A stretch of 64,000 bases of DNA from NCBI RefSeq assembly GCF_035046485.1, contig NC_085136.1, positions 299,235,778-299,299,777 of the forward strand, given 5' to 3'. This stretch comes from Aedes albopictus (Eukaryota; Arthropoda; Insecta; Diptera; Culicidae). How positions within the stretch are numbered: the stretch's first letter is position 1; every line of letters starts with the position of its first letter. This document shows, piece by piece, positions 46,256 through 60,238 of this stretch. The notes below the pieces were generated by a model, which saw only the letters and a list, made by a program, of their open reading frames with translations, was not told the DNA's origin and did no database searches. The position numbers were made by a program, and so were the translations under genes.

Positions 46256-47846
46256 AGTAAAAAGAAAATCGTATTAAGTACTGTTCCTTTGCATTCCACT
46301 AAGAATTTGCATCCTTTGACAGATACGTATTTCTACCTCAACTGTAAGGTCGTCTTCAGTGTCTTGTACTTGACTCGACACTGTACCAGCTAAAAATCTT
46401 CTGGAATTCCCTGAAATGCCTTTGATAATCCCCTGAAGCCCCGTTGGACCACAGATATTCCCCTAACAAGCCCATATTCATCATCATCATATTTTAATCA
46501 TTTTAAGCGTTACTTTAACTTGTAGCAAATAGAGTTTGTACGGTGAAAAATAAGGAAAATATTAATTTATATTAGCCGTTAAGTACGCCGTACATCTCAC
46601 TCAATAACGGCATTCAAATCTCTTATTTTCGATACAAAAATTCACAACATTTACAAAATAGTTACAGAAAATCACTTCTTTTTGGTTAAATTTTGACGGT
46701 CAGTTTTAAATATCCTCAATGGTTATACAATTCCATTCTTTGGTAGAACTACCACGTCAATAATTTGAAAACATGCTCAATGAAAAAATGCGAATTTTTA
46801 ACTTTATATTTTTTTATTTGCGTAATCGTGCTTTAGAAGAGCATAAAAAACGGGGTTCCTCAAAAATGGCCTTTTTCAATTTTCAAGAATCGCGTCAAAA
46901 AGCAGTGCATTTTTTCCTTAATATATTAATATACCTTACCTACAGCAGGAGCATTCTAGAAAAAAAAATATATTTGCGCAAAAAAATAAAAAATCGTATA
47001 GGGTAAACGTACCAATAGTGGTGCTATTAGTAGCTGCTTGTAGTAACATAATTGAATAAAATTAATAATACCACAAAACAAAAAGTTTAAAAACGTTAAT
47101 CGGTAGTTTTTCACTTAAATTTGCTAGGAAAAATGTAAAAACCATTGTTTATTTCAGTTTTTGCTAATAAATCACTTGCACCAACTATAGGTACACGGTT
47201 CCTATTATGGAGGTAAAATTTAACATTGGTTCCTATAGTGGCGCATCCCATTGAATTCTTATGGGACCCACCACTATAGGAACACTACCACCACTATAGG
47301 AGCAAAAAAGTTAAGGAAAATAATTGTTTAAAATAGGTTTTCCGGCAAATCTTGAACACAAAACTGAATTAATGATATTAATTAGGTATAATGCATCTAT
47401 TAAAAATGTCATTTGCAAGCTTTTTGGTCGAAATAGTGCTAAATTGCCACTACCACCACTATTGGTACTACCTCCACTAAGGGAGCTTTTACCCTATTAT
47501 CCCACAGTTTACGTAATTTAAAAATTTTAGAAAGTTGAAAAAAAAACATGTGTTTAATCTTTCCGATAAAAGTCCAAGATGATTAGTTTTAGTAAATCAG
47601 AATTGCCAATCCTTTTCCTACAGTATCTGTTGTGAATATTTCCTTCTAATTTATGATATACTCCTTAAAAAACAGGTATTTTTATGATGATTAACCTGGG
47701 CTTGTTGGGGGAATATCTGTAAATAAAAAGAAAATCGCGTTAAGTACTGTTCCCTTAAATTCCACTAAGAATTTGCAACCTTTGACAGATACGTATTACG
47801 ACCTCAACTGTAAGGTCGTCTTCAGTGTCTTGTACTTGACTCGACA
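46256..47846. repeat. Direct repeat pair flanking an inverted-repeat element
   Basis: About 128 bp at 46256-46383 (AAGTACTGTTCC, CCTTTGACAGATACGTATT, AGGTCGTCTTCAGTGTCTTG) recurs at 47719-47846 in the same orientation with few changes. Between them, CAGATATTCCCC-AACAAGCCCA with an ATCATCATCAT run is inverted at 46452-46495 and 47675-47718. Confidence 0.65.
47001..47494. mobile_element. TA-flanked MITE with internal CACTATAGG repeats
   Basis: Ends GGGTAAACGTACCAATAGTGG and, inverted, GGGTAAAAGCTCCCTTAGTGG; TA on both sides. CCACTATAGG and variants recur inside. It is nested in the 46452-47718 inverted-repeat structure. Confidence 0.7.
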
Positions 47847-47849
47847 TTC

Positions 47850-48600
47850 AACAAGGAACCGGATACTTACTGAACTTTGTAACGATTGATAGGCACAGAA
47901 GGCCCTTAACTTAACATGCTCCTTGAACTAAGTTGAAGAGATAGGTCATTTCTCAGTTGAAACATAGAGGAAGAAAGATACAGAGGATTCGATATATTAC
48001 GAGATTTTTTTGGTTTTCATCCTACATTACGCAGAGCATCGTAAATTTGAAATAGGAATGCATTGATTTTACTAAGAAACGCTCTTATATAAAAATTGTA
48101 AATGTTAGCAAATCATTGTTAATTTATATTACGCGGTTTTGCCGAAACATACGTCAGTTCTCAAGAATAGCCCGTGCTTAGCATTAGCCAAGTTTTGTAA
48201 AACTGTAAGTGTGTGCTTTGCTTATAACAACTTTTATTCAAAGAATGGAAAACTATGATGAGAATTTTGATAGCCATAAATTAAAAAAGGGGAAGCCAGC
48301 TGTCTAGTTTGAGATTGTTTACGATACTCTCTTATCCATTGTGCATTTATTTTTCGCATTTGTCAAGCAACTACCATACTTCATACCACATCAAACCATG
48401 ATCATAAATCTGAAAAGCTTTGCCTGTTTTTTTTTTGCACTCATCCAGTTTGACCTACAAAGATCCAGATCACATTTCGTTCTATAGCACAGAAACCCAC
48501 ATTTCGCAGTCGATGTTAATCCAAAATCTTCAAAGTACCGTTACCACGCAGCCCTCTTAACACTCCTCAAATCCATGGGGGGACACTTCGCAAAAACCCG
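47850..48600. other. No gene recognised
   Basis: AT-rich sequence with no coding similarity. Confidence 0.35.
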
Positions 48601-48906
48601 TTAATTATTCATATTTTTTGCTCTCTTTGGTTTCTGGATTGGCTGGAGCTGGACACTTGTAATCAGGTTTTTTTTCGCACTGGTCCATCTTAATGGAGGA
48701 GAACACTTTGCCATTTCCGAATCCGCACAATAAACTTCAAACTTCTTTTCGATTGTTTTGTTTTCTTCGATGACCATTAATCCGTTGACCCTTATCGGGA
48801 CACACCACTTATAATCGCAGCCAATTGGATGATCACAACACCGTATACGATCACTTACCGCCCATCCTGTTCGGTCGAAGACCTTTTCGCGATTAACCGA
48901 TTCCAT
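48601..48906 (-). pseudogene. Unidentified small Cys-rich reading frame, probably frameshifted
   Basis: An open 101-codon frame on the minus strand holds a Cys-rich segment (RIRCCDHPIGCDYKWC, then EVYCADSE). Codons then look better in another frame, giving GKVFSSIKMDQCEKKPDYKC and a stop near 48600. One indel near 48690 would explain the switch. A TATAAATA lies only about 20 bp before the ATG. A GGGCG-gtaagt donor-like sequence lies inside the frame. No family is recognised and there is no signal peptide. It may be a fragment of a secreted-protein gene or chance. Confidence 0.3.
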
Positions 48907-48921
48907 GCCGATCGGAAGGTG

Positions 48922-48929
48922 TATTTATA
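48922..48929 (-). promoter_or_regulatory. TATA-like element before the Cys-rich frame
   Basis: The minus strand reads TATAAATA about 20 bp upstream of the ATG at 48906. The spacing is too short for that ATG to be the translation start if this is a real core promoter. Confidence 0.3.
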
Positions 48930-50178
48930 CAGTTAAGCCGGGGCAGCACAGACAGGTGCTGCGCGAATAAAAGTGTCTTTGCAGTAGTGGCGTCAAATGG
49001 GGCCGAGTGCGGGTGGAACACCAGGTGATGTTTTATCTCTTCCAGTTCGAATTTTCTTGGGTTTTGTTTTGAGTTTGCATTTCTTTTAGACATGTGGTGG
49101 ACATGCCTTTGATGAATTGTTCAGAGTTGTGGCCAGATCGAAGAAAAAGTTGAGGACAAAATCAATGGGAATAATGCTTTTGGTCAAATGAGACTGTCGT
49201 AAATTTCTTTCTCTTCTATTTTTTGGCCAATCAAAATAGGGGGAGGACTTGAGAATCATGAAATATTTTTCAAAATTGGACGTGCCTACTATATATGACC
49301 CTTAAGATATATATTTTTTTAATTTTTCTATGACTAATAAAGTACATGGAAACATCTCATAATATGAATAAATTGTGTTAAACTCTAACGAAGTCTGTCT
49401 CAAACTACTCGCTCAGTCTGAAGAACATAGTTACCTGGTATTAAGCACCCCCGTAGCAAAACTCCTTGAGCTATTGCATTATATTACTAAAATTGCCTTC
49501 AGATAAAAGCAAACTAGACGTAAAATTGGTCGGGTTAACTCCAAAACTGATTAGAATCATCGAAAGAAAAGCATGGGAATTTATGGTTTCCATATCTAGT
49601 TGATTGTCTTGTTTGAAGCGCGCAGAATTCAAGCTATTGCGAGGTGATAATATGGAACCAACCCATTAACTAATGACCAAATCCTACACCTTAGTTAGAT
49701 GGAGCACCCTGGTATTTCAACAGTTTCTAGCACCTAGAACGCAACACTTTCTTAAATGCAACAGAAAAACAGTTTCTAAAGCTGAAATTCATGATAGATT
49801 TTTTAAGTCAGAAAAGTAGACAATTTTTTCCATATATTGAGTAGAATAAATCTGATATGTATGAACCTACACATATACACTTTCCATATGTTCTTGATAA
49901 ATATCTGTTCACTGCTTCAAATGGATTAGCCCTTTTTTGACTTTACATGACTACTCAAAAAGTATAGAAAAGACCTGTCGGTCAGATTACGCTACGGCTT
50001 ACTACTGAAAAGTCTATCTAGTTCATAAATTTCTCCTTTTTTCTCTGACGCACCTATTCTTATTATATTCGTTCATTTTTTGTTCAATAAGACCATGCTG
50101 GCAGTGGTCAGTTCAATATTTTTCCTGAGGGAGAATCTATAAATGACATTCCGTTTTTTTAATCAATTTTTGCATATA
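48930..50178. other. No gene recognised
   Basis: AT-rich sequence, no coding similarity, no repeat termini resolved. Confidence 0.4.
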
Positions 50179-50989
50179 GGGTGACTTAGGGTATTATCGG
50201 CAGGTTTCTTCTCATCGTCATGTGGGTTTTCCAAATTGCCTGAAACTTGGTCATATGATTCAGTTTGGATAGGAAGAATTTGAGGCCAGTTCTGGGTTCA
50301 ACAGGTTTAACCCTCTAATGGATACCTGGGGTCCATTGGACCCCAGAGCCACTTTGAAGTGCTCGCAAAAAAGTTTGGATTGACACATCGGTCCCGTTTT
50401 CACAGTACCTTCAAACTACACCACGATGAGTTATTTGTGCAAAAATAACAAATATTTCATGGCGTACTATAGATTATTTTTTATGTCAAAGTTGAACCGG
50501 GCGATTTTGGTCCCCTGGGGTCCATTGGACCCCACGACACGAATGATTATATCTTGTGATCGTCACTTCCTAGAATAATGCTGTCTTCGACAAAATTGTT
50601 CAATAGACCAAGGGCAATCTTGTGACGAACAAATTGAATTGGAATTAACCCAATAGGTGGCGCTATTGTTTATTCAAATTATGGATTGAAAGTTAAATTT
50701 AGCTTGAATATCTTGAGATTTGGAATGTATAGAAAGTTTGTGTCCTCGGCAAAAGTGTTCAATACATCAAGGATTATTTGGTAATGAAAATTATTTCAAA
50801 GTTTTTCTGCAAAATGGCGCTAATTAGTTCGTATATGCCCAGCATCCTAGATTACCGAGTGGCAAGCGTCCTCAAATAAGTACGCTTCTTTTGAAGTGAA
50901 TGTCTTGAGAATAACACAATATAATTACATTCTGTTCACAATACTAATACTTCCAGTTTGGTGGATAATTTACTTCAGAATTGAATCAC

Positions 50990-51640
50990 CCGGATACCTC
51001 CAGGAATTCCTCCCAAAATTTCTGAAAGAACTCCTACCAGGATTCTTCCAAAAATTAATACAGGGAATCTTTCAGTAATTCTTCCCGAGGTTCCTCTACG
51101 ATTTCATCTGGGAAATTCACTTAAAAGCCCTCCGGAAATGACTCCCAAAACTACATCAGGAATTCCACCAGGGATTCAACTAGGAATTCGTAAAAGGATT
51201 CTTCCACAAATGCTTTCCGAGATTCTTCCACGAAATCCTCCCAGAATTACTTCAGGAATTTGTCTCCGAATTGCTCCCGGGTTTCCTCCAGAATTTCCTC
51301 CCGGGTTTCCTGCATGAGTTTTTCTAGGAAATCCACTTGAAATTCCTCCTGGGATTTCTTCAGGAATTCCTCCGGGGGTTGTTTCAGGAATTCCTCCTGG
51401 GATTTCTCCAGGAATTCTTACCGGTATTTCTTAACGAATTTCTCCCGGGATTCCTCCAGGAATTCCTCTCAGGATTCTTTCAGGAATTTCTCCCGGGATT
51501 CTCCAGAAATTTCTCCCAGGATTCCTCTAGGAGTTGCTCTCGAGATTCCCCTAGGAATTTCTTCCAGGATTCCTCCAGGAACTCCTCACGGGATTCCTCC
51601 AGGAATTTCACTCCAGGAGTTCCTCCCGGTTACGGGAAGG
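50990..51640. repeat. GGAATTCC-type degenerate minisatellite, block 4
   Basis: The cleanest block: TCCTCCAGGAATTCCTCCCGG-like units at about 30 bp spacing, giving LLGFLQEFL-like pseudo-peptides. It lies inside the piggyBac-like element. Confidence 0.72.
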
Positions 51641-52086
51641 AAACGTTGAAATTTACATTCCATTTTATTCGATTTTTCATGAAAATATATTTTATATCAC
51701 AGAGAACAGACATCCAAGCCTATAGAAAATTGTCTCGAAAGCTGTGCAAGGATTCAATTTTTTAGCGTTGACAACACTAGCGTCACCTATGCGGCAAGTT
51801 GCTACAATTAGTGGTGAGTACGCATATCTACATAAGTTTTATGTTCACCACCGACAACAGCGTGGGAACATTGGGATAGCAGCGCCACCACGATGTTGCC
51901 ACTTGTGTTGCCATTTCAAATGAACGTTTAATTCCTTACACAGTTTTGAAACTGAGCTTGGATGTCTGATCTCTGTGCTGTGGAAAATTGTGTAGATTAT
52001 GATCAAAGTATAATTGTATATATCCCATAATCTGTAATATAGACACTATAGATTCCATATGCTTTCCAAGGTGCAGACAACTGTAA

Positions 52087-52234
52087 GGGGCCGTCCATAG
52101 ATGAAGTGGCATTTTAGGGTGGTGGGGAGAGTCTCTGATTATGCTACGGGCCATGTATTAGGTATGGGAAATAGGGGGAGAAGGGGGGTGTCAAAAATCT
52201 TAAAAAAAATGCTACACCATTTATGGATGGCCCC
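52087..52234. mobile_element. 148-bp MITE, TAA target duplication
   Basis: GGGGCCGTCCATAGATGAAG at one end and an inverted relative at the other, TAA on both sides. Same family as 24369-24525. Confidence 0.75.
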
Positions 52235-52754
52235 TAACCAAGCGATCTATCAATTCGTTTAGCCAAACGAGATTTACGGAACGATGACGACTGTGGGTTG
52301 TGTGACGTCATTTTCTATTAGTACACACTAAATTCACTATAAAACACTCTAAAATTGCGTAATTCAACTATTTCTCCCCAAGTCTGTAGAATCTATAGTG
52401 TCTATATTCGGTAGGTCCATGTCCTGCCAAATAACAGCTGTAGACACCATCTCTATAAATAATAAGCATCCCGCACCAGCGTCTCCCAATAGGAGAGTTC
52501 GTATCAAATGGCTCATCAACTGAACATTTTTGACCTACCCAACAACTAAGACACCATTTTTCTAAGAAATCAGGATCCTGAGATATTATGAGATAAAAAA
52601 TGTGCATGCTATCTAGCACTGCCTAGTGGTGGAATATCGAATCAAACGGTCCATAATCTATAAGTTCTTGACCAACCAAACAACTTTGCCTGGATCCTGA
52701 GATATATGAGATTTAAATTTTAATAGTGTTACGTCTGTTTGTCTCTGATTCCTC

Positions 52755-52892
52755 TTGGGTTTATTCAAATATTACGATACGCAAAATTTGACAACTTAAG
52801 GGCTCCTCCCTTTTTTTTTTGAATGAAACGTAACACAGCGCTAGACCACCTCCCACTCCTTTGCGTTACGTAATATTTGAATGACCCCTTTT
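52755..52892. mobile_element. MITE with ATTCAAATATTACG ends
   Basis: ATTCAAATATTACG-ACGCAAA appears near 52763 and inverted near 52880, with a T-run and CACCTCCCACTCC between. Confidence 0.6.
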
Positions 52893-53329
52893 GACCCGCT
52901 GGGCATATATGTCTACTCGTCTACAACAGTGCGATTTACCCTATTGTTTCGGTACGTCTTGTCCTTGTCCGCTTGTTTAGGTACGTTATGTCCTGTAGAT
53001 CGGGGGCATTTTTCAATGCTCACTAGCACCACCTAGCGGAAACTTTCTGAACTAAATTGTTCATCACTAGATAGGCCTTGACTTTCCTAACATCTTTGCT
53101 GAAAACATCACACTTTCAAAAAGTAAGGATCACGAGATACGCGAGAATATATGTTGGGGTCCAATGGACCCCAGGGTCCCAAAACGGACCTTCATTTAAG
53201 GTATCCTCTTGAGGGTTAAAAAAACCCCCTTTGTCATGGAGAACAAAACTGCCGAAATTAATACATGGCTCGTTATATTATAGATGAATCTCCATGCACC
53301 CACTACCTCCTGCCCTCTCCAAATAAAGT

Positions 53330-53825
53330 AGTTCTTGTAGAATTCCTGGGAAAAATATCTGCTGGAATCTGGTCTCAAGAAAAATCCCAGGAGAAATCCC
53401 AAGAAGTATATTGAAAGAAAGCACGGAAACTATTACTGGAGGAACCCCTCAACAAATTCCTGAAAGAGTCCCGGCATAAATCCCTGAAGGAATCCCATCA
53501 GCAATTCATGAAAGAATACTGGAGTACTTAGTCCCTGAAAGAAACTCAAGAAGAGTCTCCTCTAAAATAACCTTGGAAGAAACATCTGAAAGAGTCCTTG
53601 GAGAAATTTCGGAAAGAATTCAGAGAAAAATCCCTTAAGAAACCCCAAAGGAGTTCTCAAGAGAATCCTGGAGGAATCTCTAAAAGAATATTCGAAGGAA
53701 TCTATGAAATTTAGGAGTGAATCCAGAGATAAATCCCTGGAGATATCCCAAAATATTTCCAAAGAAATCATTAATCTCGGAAGGATACCCGGCTTTCCTG
53801 GGAAGCTAACTAGACTGAGAATCAA
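53330..53825. repeat. GGAATTCC-type degenerate minisatellite, block 5
   Basis: AATCCCTGAAGGAATCCC and similar units in the opposite orientation to block 4. A short continuation at 54450-54530, beyond the RTE fragment, suggests that fragment inserted into the array. Confidence 0.6.
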
Positions 53826-54455
53826 CGATGGACGGTGTGCAAAACTGCGTAAGGGTTTCGGGTGAACTCTGCGATTTTTTCGAATCTCGCCGGAGACTGC
53901 GACAAGGTGTCGGATTCTCTTGCCTACTCTTCAATATACAATATCGCTCTGGAAGGTGTGATGTGACGAGCCGGGCTCAACAGCTAAAGAACGATTTTCA
54001 CAAAATCCGGCCAATTTGTGTGCTTTGCGGACGACGTGGACATTAGTAGTGAAAGTCGGGTCTACTACGAGTTCCAGCAGAAGCTGCGGTCTAAAAAGGT
54101 TCACAAGCGCACCAAATGCACCATGTACAGAGCGCTAATAAGGCCGGTGGTCCTCTACGGATACGAGACATGGACCATGCTCGAGGAGCTCCTGCAAGCA
54201 CTCGGAGTTTTCGAGCTACGACGAGCTAAGGACGTTCTTTGGCGGTGTGTAGGCGAACGGTGTGTGGCGGAGAAAGATGAACCACGAGCTCGCTGCACTT
54301 TACGGCGAACTCAGCATCCAGAAGGTGGCCAAAGCCGGAAGGATACGGTGGGCAGGGCATGTTGCTAGAATGCCGGATAACAAACCTGCAAAGTTGGTGT
54401 TCGCAACTGATCCGGTTGGCACAAGAAGGCGGAGGATCGCGGGGGAAGTCCTTAA
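53826..54455 (+). mobile_element. RTE-type LINE relic, RT C-terminal half
   Basis: Plus-strand blocks VQNCVRVSGELCDFFESRRR, LFNI, an altered ADD region (CFADDVDISS), YGYETWTMLEELLQALGVFE and GRIRWAGHVARMPDNKPAKL match the copy at 39745-41690. Frames shift several times. Confidence 0.78.
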
Positions 54456-54669
54456 TGGAAATCCGTGAATAATCTATATAGGAATCACGAGAGATATTCT
54501 GAAGAAATCTTCTGTTATGCTTAAGCTTACATGGAATTACAAGGCTTACAAGGAGCATGCTGTGTAGGCAAGTTTATAAGCTGGAGTGAGTTAGTGGATT
54601 AGTGAGTTTATCGTGGTAATCGGTGATTCAAAACGGTGAGTCGATAAGGAGAGCGTCCAATATAGCTCT

Positions 54670-55577
54670 GGTCCTCACAAGTTCCTACCTCATGCTTCCA
54701 CGGGTCAAGCGATGACAAAGACCGCCAGCTAAGAGTTGTGTGCTTAGCTGGTAGTGCAGCCTGGGCACTGTTGTCCTTCTGACTTCAGCTAGATTGAGGA
54801 GGTACGACCCGAGCGTCTGTTCACCAAGGAGGTGCGGCTCAAACAGCGTCTGTTCTGGCATCCAGCGGCTGAGTAAGAAACGCTGTACCACGCCCAGCTA
54901 GATCCAAGGTGGTAGCCCCATCAGCGTGGTCGTCCCAGTGTTGGTTGGGACGTTAAACAGAACTGGCACGATGGGCCTCCGGCGAGACAGGAGTGTTGGC
55001 GTAGGCCCAATAAGCCACCCGTAAAAATCCCCATTGCGAATAACATAGGAGAAAATACGACTCGATACAATCGGCAAAGACCCACGCGACGAAATAAGGA
55101 CTACGATTGAAAACTTGGAACATGGAATTGCAAGTCACTAGGTTTCGCAGGATGTGACAGGATAATCTACGACGAACTACATCCCCGCAACTTCGTGGCG
55201 TTGCAGGAACTTTGTTGGACTGGACAGAAAGTGTGGAAAAGCGGGCATCGAGCGGCTACCTTCTACCAAAGCTGTGGCACCACCAATGAACTGGGAACAG
55301 GATTTATAGTGTTGGGCAAGATGCGACAACGTGTGATCGGGTGGCAGCCGATCAACGCAAGGATTTGCATGTTGAGAGTTAAGGGCCGTTTCTTCAACTA
55401 CAGCATCATCAACGTCCACTGCCCACACGAAGGGAGACCCGATGACGAGAAAGAAGCGTTCTACGCGCAGTTAGAGCAAACATACGATGGTTGCTCGCCG
55501 CGTGACGTGAAAATCGTTGTCGGCGACATGAACGCGCAGGTAGGAAGGGAGGAAATGTACAGACCGGCAATATTATA
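54670..55577 (+). mobile_element. RTE-type LINE fragment, 5' region and endonuclease start
   Basis: The frame 55195-55577 encodes an APE-type endonuclease N-terminal half: VALQELCWTGQ, SGHRAATFYQSCGTTNELGT, INVHCPHEGRPDDEKEAFYA, KIVVGDMNAQVGREEMYRP. Upstream (about 55100-55190) TWNMELQ- then GFAGCDRIIYDELHP-like residues sit in shifted frames. The endonuclease sequence style is what assigns this family to the RTE clade. It ends abruptly near 55577. It lies downstream of an RT fragment in the same orientation, so the two are separate copies or a rearrangement. Confidence 0.8.
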
Positions 55578-55798
55578 GTTTGGTGGCTTCGGTCTTGATG
55601 GGTTGGTGTCCAAAATGGTAATGACGATTTCTGGTTTGGGTGTTCTCCTTTTATATGCCATGGAGCTCTTCTGTCGCGTTGCGGTTGCTAACAACGTTGT
55701 TTAACCGGGCTGCCGTTGTTCCATTGGTAACTGCGATGAATTCTTTGGGAAGCGCTAGGCGCGAACACCTACGTAACGTAAAGAAGCATATTTTTTGA

Positions 55799-56818
55799 TT
55801 ATATCGTCCGTTTTTGGAATAGGATGAACATGGGAGCACAAGCTGAAGAAGGGTGCTCATAACCTACAAGGAGTAATTTTAAGTGTTTATTTTCATCTAT
55901 ACCCAATTTATCTGAGTAGGTATTTAAAACATTCTCTCTCAGATTCCAGTTTTTCCAGATATTGGTCCTAGACATCCTAACAATAATGTTTATTTCATGT
56001 AGGTATTTAGTTGACCAAGGCATGTCCCTAAAAATCGTTTCAAATGGCAACCTTTTTGCAGGCTTGATAATCCTCCTCGAAATCAAAAGAGTTTTGCAAC
56101 ATGCTCTAGAGCGGTGTTTTGCTTTTGCCTCGTCGCGAGGGAGCGAACGAACCCGAAACAGAGAGGCAATAAAAACTGAGCGAGGAAGAGGGGAACGAAA
56201 AAAGAGCCGATGATTATTTCGGGTTTTTGAGTGCGATTTTCGCCTCGAGAGTCTTTCTTTGTATGGGAGTGGAACTCGCGAGAGCTTTTTGAGTGTGAGT
56301 TGACGTGAGAAACACAACAAGCAATTATGAGTGTTGGACGAACTCATCGCTGCGCGGCAAGCTCGCGCTCGGTGCTGTTGAGGATTTGCGTTGTGAATTC
56401 TGAGTTTTATTTTCACTCCTTAGAAAATTGCCAAAATCGCTTCCTCATTTTCTCGCGAGGGAGTTTCTGTCAAGCCTGCCTTTTTGCAACATATCGAATC
56501 CAATTTCGCATTACATTCTTTCTCAAGACGCGGATGCATTATTTTCCCTTGCTGGGCCGTAATCGATTCTGACACATGTTCTCCGCTAACCACATTTTGC
56601 ATACTGATGACCTCCTCCAAGAAAGTAACATCCATCGTATGGTATGAAAGCGTACGATCGACGCGACAGGCCTTCAGAATGCGATTTTTTTGCAATCCGT
56701 TGTATTTGTTTGTACTTTCGTTACCCTTTCCGCGAATGACCATTCGTTTGGGCGGGCACACACCCGCCAATAACATTCTGCACGTGTTTGGAATTTGCAA
56801 TTCGGTAGGTATTCAATA
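55799..56818 (-). pseudogene. Unidentified coding-like remnant in two blocks
   Basis: On the minus strand 56420-56818 is open for 126 codons (CRMLLAGVCPPKRMVIRGKG, TMDVTFLEEVISMQNVVSGE, DSICCKK). After a low-complexity insert (about 56100-56460) a second stretch at 55820-56100 reads KPAKRLPFETIFRDMPWSTK and NIWKNWNLRENVLNTYSDKL. Composition looks protein-like, but I recognise no domain. It could be a degraded gene or an unrecognised transposon ORF. The plus strand is also open across 56484-56819. Confidence 0.3.
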
Positions 56819-57428
56819 ATCCGTAAAAAGAGAAGCGAACGCGATCGCTGCTTCTTGTTACATTCTATTTAAACGATAATCACTCATTAGAATGCTGTCC
56901 GTAGGTCTCGTAGGCTGAAGTAAATAAGCATATGTACCTTCGTTTTAAGTTCGCGGCGCGGCGGCATTCCCTATCAGACATGAAGTTTTTGCAGATTGAT
57001 TCGATTCTTCTAGAGTCAGGAAATAAGATAACAAAACAAAAGAAGCCCCTTCTGGAACGTTTCACGTTGCGAGAATCTTACACATGATCTTACATCTAGT
57101 GATGTGTGGGCGGTTCTCGCTTGTTGAAAAACTGAAAGACAAATTGAATTAAGCTAGCTCCATAATGTTAAACGATACTCCGAGTTGTCGGCATCCGATT
57201 GATAAGCTAACTTAAAGTCACTTCCGAGTTGGAGAATCGTTGTGTTGACTGGCACGGCGTGGCGTGCCGTGCCGATCGAGACCGGATAAGTTTAAGTGAA
57301 AAGAACACATGAAATACCAGGAGGCTCCATCGAGCTATGCATTCACAGAAACAATGAAGATGAAGGAGGCGCGTGGTAGTTAATGGGTTGATCAACGCTT
57401 CGTCGCTTAAATTCAGAGCGTTCCTATC

Positions 57429-60205
<2,777 letters not shown>

Positions 60206-60238
60206 GTTCTAGGTTTAATCACCGCATGACTTTATGAT

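Larger units (their letters stand above)
50311..53215. mobile_element. 2.9-kb piggyBac-like non-autonomous element, TTAA-flanked
   Basis: Flanked by TTAA at 50307-50310 and 53216-53219. Termini CCCTCTAATGGATACCT and, inverted, CCCTCAAGAGGATACCT share 14 of 17 positions and start with CCCT as in piggyBac-type elements. A palindrome GGGGTCCATTGGACCCC lies near both ends and again near 50520. No transposase frame remains. It contains minisatellite block 4 and two MITEs. Confidence 0.75.
50179..53270. mobile_element. MITE (family of 11727-11918) split by a larger insertion
   Basis: The left part 50179-50306 begins GGGTGACTTAGGGTATTATC and matches the minus strand of 11727-11918 through TTGCCTGAAACTTGG. 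The right part (from 53220, CCCCCTTTGTCATGGAGAAC to CTGCCGAAATTAATAC) matches the other arm. Removing 50311-53215 and one TTAA rejoins them. Confidence 0.75.

Noticed and set aside
46256..47846. LTR retrotransposon with short LTRs
   Set aside because: No primer-binding site, polypurine tract or coding domain; inverted ends lie just inside the direct repeats.
51337..51765. Frame with regular LQEFL-type leucine pattern, possibly a coiled coil
   Set aside because: The pattern comes from the GGAATTCC minisatellite; other blocks give the same artefact on both strands.
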